From the NCBI GenBank assembly GCA_965213885.1, contig OZ243919.1:1178001-1242000 (forward strand): a stretch of 64,000 nucleotides of DNA, read 5' to 3'. The notes under the pieces are model-generated. The model saw only the letters and a list, made by a program, of their open reading frames with translations, had not been told where the DNA came from and searched no databases. Shown here one piece after another: positions 8,828 to 17,621 of this stretch; position 1 is the first letter of the stretch; every line of letters begins with the position of its first letter. The position numbers and the translations under genes were made by a program. This DNA comes from VYFG01 sp965213885 (GTDB lineage Bacteria > Pseudomonadota > Gammaproteobacteria > Arenicellales > Poriferihabitantaceae).

Positions 8828-8907
8828 AACGGAACGGGAGGCGGAAAATCCGATATACGCCTGAAACGCGTTGTATTCCCCGTGCATATGCCCTTGCTCA
8901 AAAAACC

Positions 8908-8936
8908 TTGATCACCCCATGGGCAGCCCTTACAAT
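8908..8936 (+). promoter_or_regulatory. Sigma-70 promoter for tRNA-Ala/tRNA-Glu
   Basis: TTGATC (8908-8913) and TACAAT (8931-8936) are separated by exactly 17 bases. The -10 box ends 11 bases before the first base of tRNA-Ala. The region after the -10 box is GC-rich (acgcgccc), as is typical of stable-RNA promoters under stringent control. Confidence 0.65.
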
Positions 8937-8947
8937 ACGCGCCCTTC

Positions 8948-9023
8948 GGGGCCATAGCTCAGCTGGGAGAGCGCAACACTGGCAGTGTTGAGGTCGGCGG
9001 TTCGATCCCGCCTGGCTCCACCA
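8948..9023 (+). tRNA. tRNA-Ala (anticodon GGC)
   Basis: A 76-base cloverleaf with encoded CCA. Acceptor stem GGGGCCA/TGGCTCC contains the G3:U70 wobble pair that specifies alanine. The anticodon loop CTGGCAG between CAACA and TGTTG gives GGC. A good promoter lies just upstream. Confidence 0.97.
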
Positions 9024-9078
9024 GTTTCCGAATCCGGTTTGACCCACAGGCAGAATTTCCAACCATCCGAAAGATCAA

Positions 9079-9155
9079 GTCCCCATCGTCTAGTTGGCCT
9101 AGGACACCGCCCTTTCACGGCGGCGACAGGGGTTCGAATCCCCTTGGGGACGCCA
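9079..9155 (+). tRNA. tRNA-Glu (anticodon TTC)
   Basis: A 77-base cloverleaf with encoded CCA. Acceptor GTCCCCA pairs with TGGGGAC, the anticodon stem CCGCC with GGCGG, and the loop CTTTCAC gives TTC. It lies 55 bases after tRNA-Ala and is probably on the same transcript. Confidence 0.97.
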
Positions 9156-9304
9156 GCAAATCAATGACTTACACGGAAGTAGGTCGCTTCACTCTGCCTC
9201 CCCGCCTGCACGCCGGATGGAATTTTGCACCTGCCCGGGCCGCTGCTCCGGCGATTTCCCCGCCTGATGCGGGTGCGATTCGATTCTTGATTCCCGGAAG
9301 AGGG

Positions 9305-9318
9305 ACCTGATATCAGGT
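9305..9318. promoter_or_regulatory. Perfect 14-bp palindrome upstream of M16 protease gene
   Basis: ACCTGATATCAGGT is a perfect palindrome about 90 bases before the proposed protease start. It could be an operator for a dimeric regulator. No regulator can be named. Confidence 0.3.
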
Positions 9319-9406
9319 TATTGGTACCACCGGTACGCACTGGAGGATACGAACCGGTGCTGTGGATTACTGCCAACCGTCAAACAATTTTTCTGTCGAT
9401 CCCGGT

Positions 9407-12286
9407 ATGCGCAAATCTCTTGAAATTCTAGTTGTCGTGTTCGCGGCCCTTGCGGGGCCGTCCTTCGCCCAGGATGCCGCCCGGTATTTCGTGCCGCACA
9501 GCAGTGACCTCGACCAGAAGGAGTACCGGGGGCTGGTGCTGGAAAACGGCCTCAAGGTTCTGCTGGTGTCCGATCCGAAATCCGATCGCGCCGAAGCCTC
9601 GATGGATGTTCATGTCGGCAGCGGGAGTGATCCCGCAGGCTGGAACGGGCTCGCACACTTTCTTGAACACATGCTGTTTCTGGGCACCGGAAAGTATCCC
9701 GAGGCCGGGGAGTACCAGGCGTTCATCAAGAATCATGGCGGTAATCAAAACGCATATACCTCCTACGATCACACCAACTACTTCTTCAACGTCAATCACG
9801 ACAGCCTGGAGCCGGCATTGGACAGGTTCTCGCGATTTTTCATTGACCCGACTTTCGATGCACTGTACGTGGAACGGGAAAGATCAATCGTGCATTCCGA
9901 ATACCAGGCACGGCTGAAGGATGAAGAGCGGCGCATCTGGGAAACCCACAAACAGATACTGAACCCCGGACATCCCGGGTCGCGGTTTTCTGTCGGGTCG
10001 GAGGAAACACTGCAGGACCGGGAAGGAACCTCCGTCCGGGAACGCCTGATCCAATTCTACGAACAATGGTATGCCGCAGACATCATGGCGCTGGCTGTGG
10101 TGGGCAGGGAGTCCCTGGATACCCTGGAGGGTTGGGTCCGGGACAAGTTCACCGGGATTCCCGGTCGCGGAATCAGCCCAGCGCTCTACATCCAGTCCTA
10201 TCTCAACCGCGACCTGGCACCGGTGCGCCTTGATATCGTTCCGGAAAAACAGGTCAACCGGGTGTCTTTCCAATGGGCCATTCCCTCGGTATACGACGAG
10301 TATCTCAGCAAGCCGCTGGGCTACATATCCAATCTGCTCGGCCACGAGGGCGAGGGATCGCTACTGGCGGCACTGAAGAGCAGGGGCTGGGCGGAAACGC
10401 TGAGCGCGGGCAGCGCCTTCATGGACCGTCACCAGGGTACGCTGATCGTCTCGATCGGACTGACCGAACCCGGCCTCGATCATGTGGCCGAGATCGGAGA
10501 AATGCTGTTTCGCACCATCATCCTGATCCGTGACCATGGCTTGGAAGAATGGCGATTCAAGGAGCAGAGTCAGCTGGGGGAACTCGCATTCAGGTTCGCC
10601 GAAGAACAAAGCGCAGGAGCGCTCTCCAGGTCCTTGTCCGCTCGGTTGCATGACTACCCGTTTGAGGACGTACTGCGCGGCCCCTACGTGATGGAGCGGT
10701 TCGCACCCGACCGGATCCGAACCCTGCTGAGCCACCTGGTCCCGGAAAAGGTCTATCTGCAGGTCGTGTCCCGGAAGCACAAGGTGCGGAGGATTTCGGA
10801 CTGGTACGGGGTCCGGTATGGCGTTTCCCCATTGGATCCGGAGTGGATCAGGCGCTGGCAGGACGCCGGTATGACGGAATTTGCGGATCTTCACCTCCCC
10901 GATGCCAATCCGTATATCCCGGAGAGGCTGACCTTGGCTCCGCTCGAGGACATGCATGAAATTCCCGTACCTCTCGAGTCGGTACGGCCTGTCTCGGCCT
11001 GGTACCGGGGTGATCAGGAATTTCATGCACCGCGGGCGAACTTCTTCGTGAGCATCAAGTCGCCGCTGGCCAACAATACGGCCCGTGGGGCGGTCCTGAC
11101 GGAACTGCTGGTCAGGTTGTTGAACGATCAGCTCAATCCGGCCAGCTACCCCGCGCAACTTGCAGGCCTCACCTACAGTCTCTATCGCCATAGCCGGGGC
11201 ATGTCCATCCGGATCACCGGCTTTCAGGACAAGCAGTCCGAATTGCTGCAGACCATTCTGGATGCCATCCGGTTTCCTGCCTTCGATTCGGAGCGCCTCG
11301 TCCTCGCAAAGGCGGACTTGGCGCGTGAGCTGGAAAACCGTGTGCTGGATCGTCCCTCCGAGCAGACCGTGCATGAGATCTACCGCCTTGTGATGCAACC
11401 GTATTGGACTGAAGCGGAGCGTCTGGCTGAAATTCCGGACATCACCGCTGAGGAAGTGCGCCGTCATGCCCGAGCCATCACTACCAATGCGGCGGCGGTC
11501 TCCCTGGCGCACGGGGACCTGACCGAGAAGCAGGCAGTAGCACTGAACCGGCAGGTAAGCGCCGCATTGCCGGACCTGCGGGAAACCGATACGGCATCCC
11601 GGCCCCGGATCCGACGTCTCGGCTACGCGAAACCCTATCTTCGTACATTGGATGTGAATCATGGGGATACCGCTGTTTCCTATTATTTTCAGGGAGATGA
11701 GAAATCGTACCAGGGGTTGGCGCGCTCCCGGCTTCTTGGCCAGATCATCGAATCCCCGTTCTATTTCGAGCTCCGCACCATGAATCGTGTCGGATACCTG
11801 GTATTTGCCACCGGAATGGACTTGCTCGAGGTTCCCGGTCTGTTGCTGTCAGTCCAGAGCCCCAGCCACGATGCCGACGAGATCGATGCACTGGTGCAGG
11901 ATTTTCTGTCCGGGTTTCCCGACTACATTGCCAATATGGACAATGATGATTTCATGCGTGCACGAGCCGGGCTGGTGACCCGGATCCTGACCAGGGACAG
12001 TAACCTGAAGAGCCGTTCCAGGCGTTACTGGAGAGAGATCGATCTCCGGGAATTTGCCTTCGACAGCCGCAAGCGGCTGGTGGATGCCGTCAATGCCCTG
12101 TCCCGGGAGGACATGGTTGCCCATGCCCGGGTACTGCTGTCATTGAAGCCGCGTCTGATCAAGGTCCAGTCCCCTGGCCGCAGGAAGGGCGCCGGTTCCG
12201 GCGCACTTGAGCCGGCGGACTATGTCCAGACCGGAAGTCCGGTTTCCTTCCGCCGGCACGCTTTGGGCTATTTCCCATCGCTGTAG
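9407..12286 (+). CDS. Pitrilysin-like M16 zinc metalloprotease, exported
   Basis: A 959-residue insulinase-family protease similar in length and layout to E. coli pitrilysin (PtrA). The inverted zinc motif HFLEH is at residues 84-88, and the third ligand Glu165 lies 77 residues further on, the pitrilysin spacing. The ATG at 9407 is preferred over GTG 9362 because it gives a clean signal peptide: MRKSLEILVVVFAALAGPSFA, then QDAAR. The active N-terminal domain is followed by inactive M16 repeats. The likely role is periplasmic degradation of peptides. It stands alone between tRNA-Glu and pncC. Confidence 0.9.
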   Translation: MRKSLEILVVVFAALAGPSFAQDAARYFVPHSSDLDQKEYRGLVLENGLKVLLVSDPKSDRAEASMDVHVGSGSDPAGWNGLAHFLEHMLFLGTGKYPEAGEYQAFIKNHGGNQNAYTSYDHTNYFFNVNHDSLEPALDRFSRFFIDPTFDALYVERERSIVHSEYQARLKDEERRIWETHKQILNPGHPGSRFSVGSEETLQDREGTSVRERLIQFYEQWYAADIMALAVVGRESLDTLEGWVRDKFTGIPGRGISPALYIQSYLNRDLAPVRLDIVPEKQVNRVSFQWAIPSVYDEYLSKPLGYISNLLGHEGEGSLLAALKSRGWAETLSAGSAFMDRHQGTLIVSIGLTEPGLDHVAEIGEMLFRTIILIRDHGLEEWRFKEQSQLGELAFRFAEEQSAGALSRSLSARLHDYPFEDVLRGPYVMERFAPDRIRTLLSHLVPEKVYLQVVSRKHKVRRISDWYGVRYGVSPLDPEWIRRWQDAGMTEFADLHLPDANPYIPERLTLAPLEDMHEIPVPLESVRPVSAWYRGDQEFHAPRANFFVSIKSPLANNTARGAVLTELLVRLLNDQLNPASYPAQLAGLTYSLYRHSRGMSIRITGFQDKQSELLQTILDAIRFPAFDSERLVLAKADLARELENRVLDRPSEQTVHEIYRLVMQPYWTEAERLAEIPDITAEEVRRHARAITTNAAAVSLAHGDLTEKQAVALNRQVSAALPDLRETDTASRPRIRRLGYAKPYLRTLDVNHGDTAVSYYFQGDEKSYQGLARSRLLGQIIESPFYFELRTMNRVGYLVFATGMDLLEVPGLLLSVQSPSHDADEIDALVQDFLSGFPDYIANMDNDDFMRARAGLVTRILTRDSNLKSRSRRYWREIDLREFAFDSRKRLVDAVNALSREDMVAHARVLLSLKPRLIKVQSPGRRKGAGSGALEPADYVQTGSPVSFRRHALGYFPSL

Positions 12287-12310
12287 AGGCTCTTCAGCCG
12301 CACTCAGGCC

Positions 12311-12835
12311 ATGCCGGACACAGAAATCACCCGAACATGCGAACAGATCGGAAACCGGCTGCGCACGCTCGGCGGTCACCTGGTGACGGTGGAGTCCTGC
12401 ACCGGCGGGGGGGTTGCCTGGCACATGACCGCGATGGCGGGCAGTTCGGATTGGTTCGACCGGGCCCTCGTCACCTACAGCAATCGTGCAAAGGAGGAGC
12501 TGGCAGGTGTTCCCCGTGGTTTGATCGAGGAGCACGGAGCGGTCAGCGAACACACTGCCGTTGCCATGGCAGAGGGTGGAATGACCTTGTCCGGGGCGAA
12601 TTATGCCCTGTCCGTGACCGGAATCGCCGGACCCGGAGGCGGGAGCGGTGAGAAACCCGTCGGTACCGTTTGCTTCGCCTGGGTCCATAGGGGGCCGGGG
12701 GATTTCCGGGTAGTGGAAGCCGATACCCGTCATTTTCCAGGCGATCGGCACGATGTCCGTGTGGCCAGTATCCGGCATGCCCTTGCCGGATTATCGGCAA
12801 TGCTGGACCGACTCGAGAATCGGCGGGATTTCTAA
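12311..12835 (+). CDS. pncC: Nicotinamide-nucleotide amidohydrolase (CinA C-terminal family)
   Basis: Deamidates nicotinamide mononucleotide to nicotinate mononucleotide in pyridine nucleotide recycling. The 174-residue single-domain protein has the family motif VESCTGGGVAWHMTAMAGSS with its catalytic Ser, ALVTYSN, and VTGIAGPGGGSGEKPVGTV. It lacks the N-terminal COG1058 domain of full CinA. In Pseudomonas this gene neighbours recA; here it comes 52 bases before accA, with no recA in the window. Confidence 0.9.
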   Translation: MPDTEITRTCEQIGNRLRTLGGHLVTVESCTGGGVAWHMTAMAGSSDWFDRALVTYSNRAKEELAGVPRGLIEEHGAVSEHTAVAMAEGGMTLSGANYALSVTGIAGPGGGSGEKPVGTVCFAWVHRGPGDFRVVEADTRHFPGDRHDVRVASIRHALAGLSAMLDRLENRRDF

Positions 12836-12887
12836 ACTACAATATTCGATACTAACCGGATATCTGCATGTAGTCATATTCCACACC

Positions 12888-13847
12888 ATGAACTATCTCG
12901 ACTTCGAAAAGCCCATTGCGGAACTTGAGGAAAAAATCATCGAGTTGCAACGTGTCGGCGCGGACAGGTCCCTGGATCTGAACGAGGAAATCGAGCGTAT
13001 GCGGGAGAAGAACCGGGAACTGACCAAGGACATCTTTTCCCGACTGACACCCTGGCAGGTCACACAGATCGCACGTCACCCGTTACGTCCCTACACGCTG
13101 GACTATGTCGAGCGAATGTGCACTGACTTCCAGGAATTGCACGGGGACCGGATGTATTCCGACGATGCCGCGATTGTTGCAGGCATGTGCCGGATCGGGG
13201 GTCGAAGTGTCGCTCTGATTGGCCACCAGAAGGGACGTGACACCCGTGAACGCACCCGGCGGAATTTCGGCATGCCGCGACCCGAAGGCTATCGCAAGGC
13301 CCAGCGGATCATGCAGCTTGCGGACAGGTTTCACCTGCCGGTGGTGACATTGATTGATACCGCGGGCGCCTATCCCGGCGTGGGTGCGGAGGAGCGTGGG
13401 CAAAGCGAGGCCATTGCGAGTTCGCTGGAAGTCATGTCATCCCTGAATGTTCCTGTGGTATCGGTCGTCATCGGCGAGGGCGGGTCCGGCGGTGCGCTCG
13501 CGATCGGTGTCTGCGACCGACTGCTGATGATGGAGTATGCGGTGTATTCGGTGATATCCCCGGAAGGCTGTGCCAGCATACTCTGGAAAAGTGCGGAAAA
13601 AGCCGCCGAGGCTGCTGAAGCGATGAAGATGACCACAGGTGAGCTGCGTGTGCAGGGATTGGTCGATGAAGTGATCCCGGAGCCGCCCGGCGGTGCGCAT
13701 CGGAATTACGATGAGGCGTCCAGGAGAGTTGCCGACGCGGTGTCGAGCACATTGGATCAACTATGCGACAAACCCCTGGAGGAACTGCTTGAGCAGCGTT
13801 ACCGGCGCCTCATGAAACTTGGGAAGTACGGGGTCAGGGGTCATTAA
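12888..13847 (+). CDS. accA: Acetyl-CoA carboxylase carboxyltransferase subunit alpha
   Basis: With AccD, transfers the carboxyl group from carboxybiotin to acetyl-CoA. The start is ATG 12888 because MNYLDFEKPIAELEEKI is the conserved N-terminus; this gives 319 residues, the E. coli length. Core motifs are GHQKGRDTRERTRRNFGMP, TLIDTAGAYPGVGAEERGQ and IGEGGSGGALAIGV. accB and accC are about 22 kb away (35.2 kb), as usual. accD is not in the window. The 3' end overlaps the tilS start by 29 bases. Confidence 0.97.
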   Translation: MNYLDFEKPIAELEEKIIELQRVGADRSLDLNEEIERMREKNRELTKDIFSRLTPWQVTQIARHPLRPYTLDYVERMCTDFQELHGDRMYSDDAAIVAGMCRIGGRSVALIGHQKGRDTRERTRRNFGMPRPEGYRKAQRIMQLADRFHLPVVTLIDTAGAYPGVGAEERGQSEAIASSLEVMSSLNVPVVSVVIGEGGSGGALAIGVCDRLLMMEYAVYSVISPEGCASILWKSAEKAAEAAEAMKMTTGELRVQGLVDEVIPEPPGGAHRNYDEASRRVADAVSSTLDQLCDKPLEELLEQRYRRLMKLGKYGVRGH

Positions 13848-15279
13848 CCATCTCCACTCAGGTCACGAATTCGACCACGATCTACTGGCCGGGATACTCT
13901 ACGGCACGCTGAACCTTCCCCGAAACGCAAAATTCGCCGTGGGCTTCAGCGGCGGTGTCGATTCCACGGCATTGCTGCTTGGACTGTCGAGAATGGCGGC
14001 GAAAAGGGCCGGGGACAGGTTGCTGGCACTGCATTTCAACCATGCGATTCACGCCGAATCCGATTTGTGGCAGAAACATTGTGAACAGTTCTGTCAGGAA
14101 CTGGGCGTGTCTCTGGTCTGTGGAAAATGGCGTCATGGTTCGGCGCCGGATGTCCGGGAGGGGGAGGCGAGGGTGGCACGATATCGCTGGTTTCGTCGCT
14201 CACTGCCGCGTGACTGCCTGCTGTTGCTGGCGCATCACCTGGATGACCAGGTGGAAACCATTCTGCTGAACCTGCTTGAGGGACGGGACATGCATCGTGT
14301 AGCGGGGATGCTTTCAAGACGCGCTCTCGAGTTTGGTGACAACCGGGAGGTGATCAGGCCGCTGCTGGGATTCACGCGTCAGGCACTGCGGGCCTACGTC
14401 GAGGCCGGTGGGGTGCGTTGGGTGATAGATCCATCCAACCGAGATACCGGGCATCGGCGGGTGTGGATCCGTACGGAGCTTCTTCCGGAACTTCGTCGTC
14501 ACTGTCCCGATCTGGATGCGACCGTGGAAGATGCGGCCGGAAAGCTGCAAGGGTTGATGCGCATCCGGTCGAACAGGGCCCAACGGATATTGGCGGAAAT
14601 CGCGGATCCGGCCGCCACGAGAATCTTCTGTCTTCATGCGCCCATACCGGTCAAGGGACTGCTGTCGCTGGATGCCGTGGATCGTGAAGACGTCCTGCGC
14701 CGGTGGATCCATGCAGGGTCTTTGAGGGCGCCGGGCAGGCAAGGGATGACCATGCTCCTGCGCGACCTGGACCGGTTCTCCCGATCCGGAACTGAATCCC
14801 AGCGGCGGAGGGGATTGCGGCTGGACTGGCGCGGTGCATCCATCCGGGAATACCGGAGAAGACTCCACTTGCTCGGATCGCTGCCCGTTCCTGGTGCGGA
14901 GGTTCCCTGGCACGGCGAGAACATGGAAGTGGCACCGGGGCTTTCGGTCCATCTCGAGTCCACGACGAATGGTGGAATGGGATTGACGTCGCTTGGCAGG
15001 TTGTTCTGGCGATGGCGCCAGGGAGGGGAGAGAATCCGACTACCCGGCAGGCTCCACAGTACCTCACTGAAGAAGGCCTGCCAGGCACGGGGGGTTCCCG
15101 ACTGGGAGCGGGACCTGTTACCCCATCTTGCATGTGACGACGGAATTGTCTGGTTTCACGGCATCGGCTGGTGCGTTCCCGAAACAGTACGATCGTCCGG
15201 ATGTCACGGGCTGGAGTCGGGTCCGACTCCGGTGACTGACCGGGCCCTTCGATTGACCTGGTGTCCGGAGATGGGGTGA
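13819..15279 (+). CDS. tilS: tRNA(Ile)-lysidine synthase
   Basis: Converts C34 of tRNA-Ile(CAU) to lysidine so that it reads AUA. The N-terminal PP-loop FSGGVDSTALLLGLSRM is at about 43-59, followed by HFNHAIHAESDLWQKHCEQF and HHLDDQVETILLNLLEGRDM. The C-terminal TilS domain contains RLPGR and SLKKACQARGVPDWERD. The start is TTG 13819, overlapping accA by 29 bases; no better start precedes the PP-loop. Length is 486 residues. In related genomes pyrG follows directly, whereas here 7.3 kb of other DNA intervenes. Confidence 0.93.
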   Translation: MGSTGSGVINHLHSGHEFDHDLLAGILYGTLNLPRNAKFAVGFSGGVDSTALLLGLSRMAAKRAGDRLLALHFNHAIHAESDLWQKHCEQFCQELGVSLVCGKWRHGSAPDVREGEARVARYRWFRRSLPRDCLLLLAHHLDDQVETILLNLLEGRDMHRVAGMLSRRALEFGDNREVIRPLLGFTRQALRAYVEAGGVRWVIDPSNRDTGHRRVWIRTELLPELRRHCPDLDATVEDAAGKLQGLMRIRSNRAQRILAEIADPAATRIFCLHAPIPVKGLLSLDAVDREDVLRRWIHAGSLRAPGRQGMTMLLRDLDRFSRSGTESQRRRGLRLDWRGASIREYRRRLHLLGSLPVPGAEVPWHGENMEVAPGLSVHLESTTNGGMGLTSLGRLFWRWRQGGERIRLPGRLHSTSLKKACQARGVPDWERDLLPHLACDDGIVWFHGIGWCVPETVRSSGCHGLESGPTPVTDRALRLTWCPEMG

Positions 15280-15804
15280 AGCACCATCCCGAAATTGGCC
15301 TGCGGGAGTTTATTCATGTTCACCGGGGCTTCGCCCGGTAACCCGGAACCTGCCTCCCGGACCACGCAGGCCTCTGAATGGACCGATCGACTGGGTACGC
15401 AGATGTCGACCCGCACCTGCACTCCAACGGGAGCGGGCCCCGGAACCGGCCAGTCATCACGGTGTTCCAGCCCCGTCCGGGCCGCCGTATCCGGTGGAGT
15501 TCCGGCAAATCCGAACGTTTGCCATGACGCCAATCGCCCTCCTGAGATGTACCCCGTCCTGCGCCGGGGCCTCGTGATCGTGTCAACGCGTCAAATTCCC
15601 TTCAATCCCGGTGCAACCTGCCCCAGTGGAGGCTGGGGGCCGAAATCCGCTTCAAGCACCGATGTCAGTGGTCAAGGCGAATGGCATTTCCGCGTCAGCT
15701 TCCCATGCGTTTCCTCGACGCACCATGCAACCAGTCATTGAACGCTGGCATCTGTTTTCTGTGGCGCTAGAATCTGACCCGATTCAATAACCGTTAAGAC
15801 ACCC
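15280..15804. other. 525-bp gap between tilS and amidinotransferase gene
   Basis: No convincing gene. The open frames here have biased Pro/Ser/Gly composition and no recognisable motif. A hairpin lies near the left end (15322-15339). The right end presumably holds the promoter of the following three-gene operon, but I could not place -35/-10 boxes with confidence. Confidence 0.6.
15322..15339 (+). terminator. Hairpin downstream of tilS
   Basis: ACCGGG and CCCGGT flank a GCTTCG loop, 43 bases after the tilS stop. No T-tract follows, so a terminator role is only possible. Confidence 0.3.
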
Positions 15805-16806
15805 ATGGACAGCATCTACAACCAGACAATCAAGCTGTTCGGCTCCCATCCCGAACCGGCCTTCGAAAGCGAAGATGGCCAGATCGAGACCTGGGGCCGG
15901 CGCTGGGGATGCGACAACGATGTCGGCCAGATCAGGGTCTGCCTGATGCACCGCCCGGGAGAGGAGATGACGGTCATCGACCCGGCAAAGCGCATTGATT
16001 CCATCGGTTCCTTCGGCGATCCGGAAAAGGGCTGGTACTTCCAGAGTGAAACCGTGCCCGACTGGGACGAGTTTCGTGCCCAACATGACGGCCTCGTCCA
16101 GGCGCTGCGACGTGAGGGCACCGAAGTGGTTTTTCTCGACAGCGTGGAGCCGGACGGCATCAAGTCCATCTACACCCGGGATTCAGTCTTCGCCGTTCCG
16201 GGAGGCGCAATCGTGACACGGCTGGCCCGCAAGATACGTCGCGGTGAGGAAGCCCATGTGACACGGACACTGGCCCGTCTGGGCATGCCGATTCTGCGCA
16301 CCCTGCACGGCACCGCCCTGGCCGAAGGGGGCAGTTTCGCCTGGCTCAATCCACAGACGGCGGTGATGGGACGCTCCATCTGCGTCAACGACGAGGGCTG
16401 TGACCAGGTCGCAGATGTACTGCGTATGCAGGGCGCGGAGCTGCTTCGGGTGGATATGTCCGGCTACGATATCCATATCGATGGCGCATTCACCATGATC
16501 GATCGCAATCTGGCCATCGTCTGCTCCGATGGCCTGTCGTACCGGTTTCTGCAAAACCTGGAACAGCTCGGCATTGATACGGTGGAAGTCCGCACTGATG
16601 ACGACCCCTGGATCGTCAACTGTCTGGCAGTGTCGCCCGGTCGGGTGATCATGCCCCGGGGGCTTTCCGACTGCACTGCCCGTGAGCTGGAGGATCGTGG
16701 TGTCACAATCATCCAAATCGATTACGACAAGGTACAGCTCAACGGTGGCGGCATTCATTGCTCCACCTGTCCGTTGATCCGTGATTCCCTCGGTACACCC
16801 CGATGA
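15805..16806 (+). CDS. Amidinotransferase / dimethylarginine hydrolase-like enzyme
   Basis: A 333-residue member of the guanidino-modifying superfamily (COG1834 type, related to dimethylarginine dimethylaminohydrolase and amidinotransferases). The catalytic set can be placed: Asp126 in YTRDSVF, Glu174 in AEGGSF, His224 in DIHIDGAF and Cys319 in GGGIHCSTCPL. A covalent thiouronium mechanism on a guanidino or amidino substrate is therefore expected, but the substrate is unknown. The stop overlaps the next gene's ATG (ATGA), tying it to an enoyl-CoA hydratase and an ADP-forming acyl-CoA ligase. The true reaction may be part of a CoA-dependent breakdown pathway. Confidence 0.8.
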   Translation: MDSIYNQTIKLFGSHPEPAFESEDGQIETWGRRWGCDNDVGQIRVCLMHRPGEEMTVIDPAKRIDSIGSFGDPEKGWYFQSETVPDWDEFRAQHDGLVQALRREGTEVVFLDSVEPDGIKSIYTRDSVFAVPGGAIVTRLARKIRRGEEAHVTRTLARLGMPILRTLHGTALAEGGSFAWLNPQTAVMGRSICVNDEGCDQVADVLRMQGAELLRVDMSGYDIHIDGAFTMIDRNLAIVCSDGLSYRFLQNLEQLGIDTVEVRTDDDPWIVNCLAVSPGRVIMPRGLSDCTARELEDRGVTIIQIDYDKVQLNGGGIHCSTCPLIRDSLGTPR

Positions 16807-17621
16807 ACTTCAATACCATCTTGCTGGAGATCGCCGCGCCCCTGGCTATGCTCAGGCTGAACAGGCCGGAGAAGCTGAATGCCATCAACGCGGAAATGCT
16901 GCAGAACATCGAGGCGGCACTGGACATCGTGGAAAACGATGACAGCGTTTATGCGCTGGTGTTGTGCGGTCAGGGCCGTGCATTCTGCGCCGGCTTCGAC
17001 CTGGATGCGGGACTGGCTGCCAACCGGCAGACCGAAGCAGAGTGGCGCGCCGCGATCGAGTATGATCTCGAAGTCATCATGCGATTCTGGCATTTTCCCA
17101 AGCCCACGGTGGCGGTGACCCAGGGATATGCACTGGCGGGCGGTTTCGAGCTGGCGTTGGCCTGTGACATGACCGTGGCCGAGGAAGGCTGCCTTTTCGG
17201 TGAGCCGGAGTTACGTTTCGGCAGCAGTATCGTCGCCCTGCTCCTGCCCTGGTATACCAATCCGAAGCGCAGCAAGAAGATGCTGCTGACCGGACAGGAC
17301 CGGATGTCGGCGGGCGAAGCCCTGTCTCATGGCATCGTCAACGAAGTGGTACCGCCGGGCAGCGGCCTCGAACGTGGAATGGCCCTGGCTCGGGATTGCG
17401 CCCTGTTGGACCCCGACTCCGTCCGCATGACCAAGCAGGCGATCAACCGTACCTACGAGACCATGGGGATGTATCGGGCGCTGCAGCAAGGTGCGCAGAC
17501 GTCAGTGGAAATCGAGACCCTGGTGACGCCGCTGCGCCGCGAGTTCAACCGGATCCTGCGGGAGCAGGGCATGAAGGCGGCACTGGCCTGGCGTGAAGCG
17601 CGTCTGTCCGGCAATGACTGA
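16803..17621 (+). CDS. Enoyl-CoA hydratase/isomerase family protein
   Basis: A 272-residue crotonase-fold protein. The oxyanion-hole segments are visible as GRAFCAGFDLD (near 58-68) and ALAGGFELALACDM (near 111-124), followed by FGEPELRFG. Both Glu positions expected for hydratase activity appear present, in GGFE and GEPE. The substrate cannot be predicted from sequence. It is translationally coupled on both sides: 4-base overlap with the amidinotransferase gene and 8-base overlap with the acyl-CoA ligase gene. This arrangement suggests consecutive steps on a CoA thioester. Confidence 0.88.
   Translation: MNFNTILLEIAAPLAMLRLNRPEKLNAINAEMLQNIEAALDIVENDDSVYALVLCGQGRAFCAGFDLDAGLAANRQTEAEWRAAIEYDLEVIMRFWHFPKPTVAVTQGYALAGGFELALACDMTVAEEGCLFGEPELRFGSSIVALLLPWYTNPKRSKKMLLTGQDRMSAGEALSHGIVNEVVPPGSGLERGMALARDCALLDPDSVRMTKQAINRTYETMGMYRALQQGAQTSVEIETLVTPLRREFNRILREQGMKAALAWREARLSGND

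Noticed and set aside
10361..11662. 433-codon minus-strand open frame inside the M16 protease gene
   Set aside because: Antisense shadow; the plus-strand protein has the intact family architecture.
15295..15741. 148-codon plus-strand frame between tilS and the amidinotransferase gene
   Set aside because: Biased composition, no ribosome-binding site of note and no similarity to any family I know.
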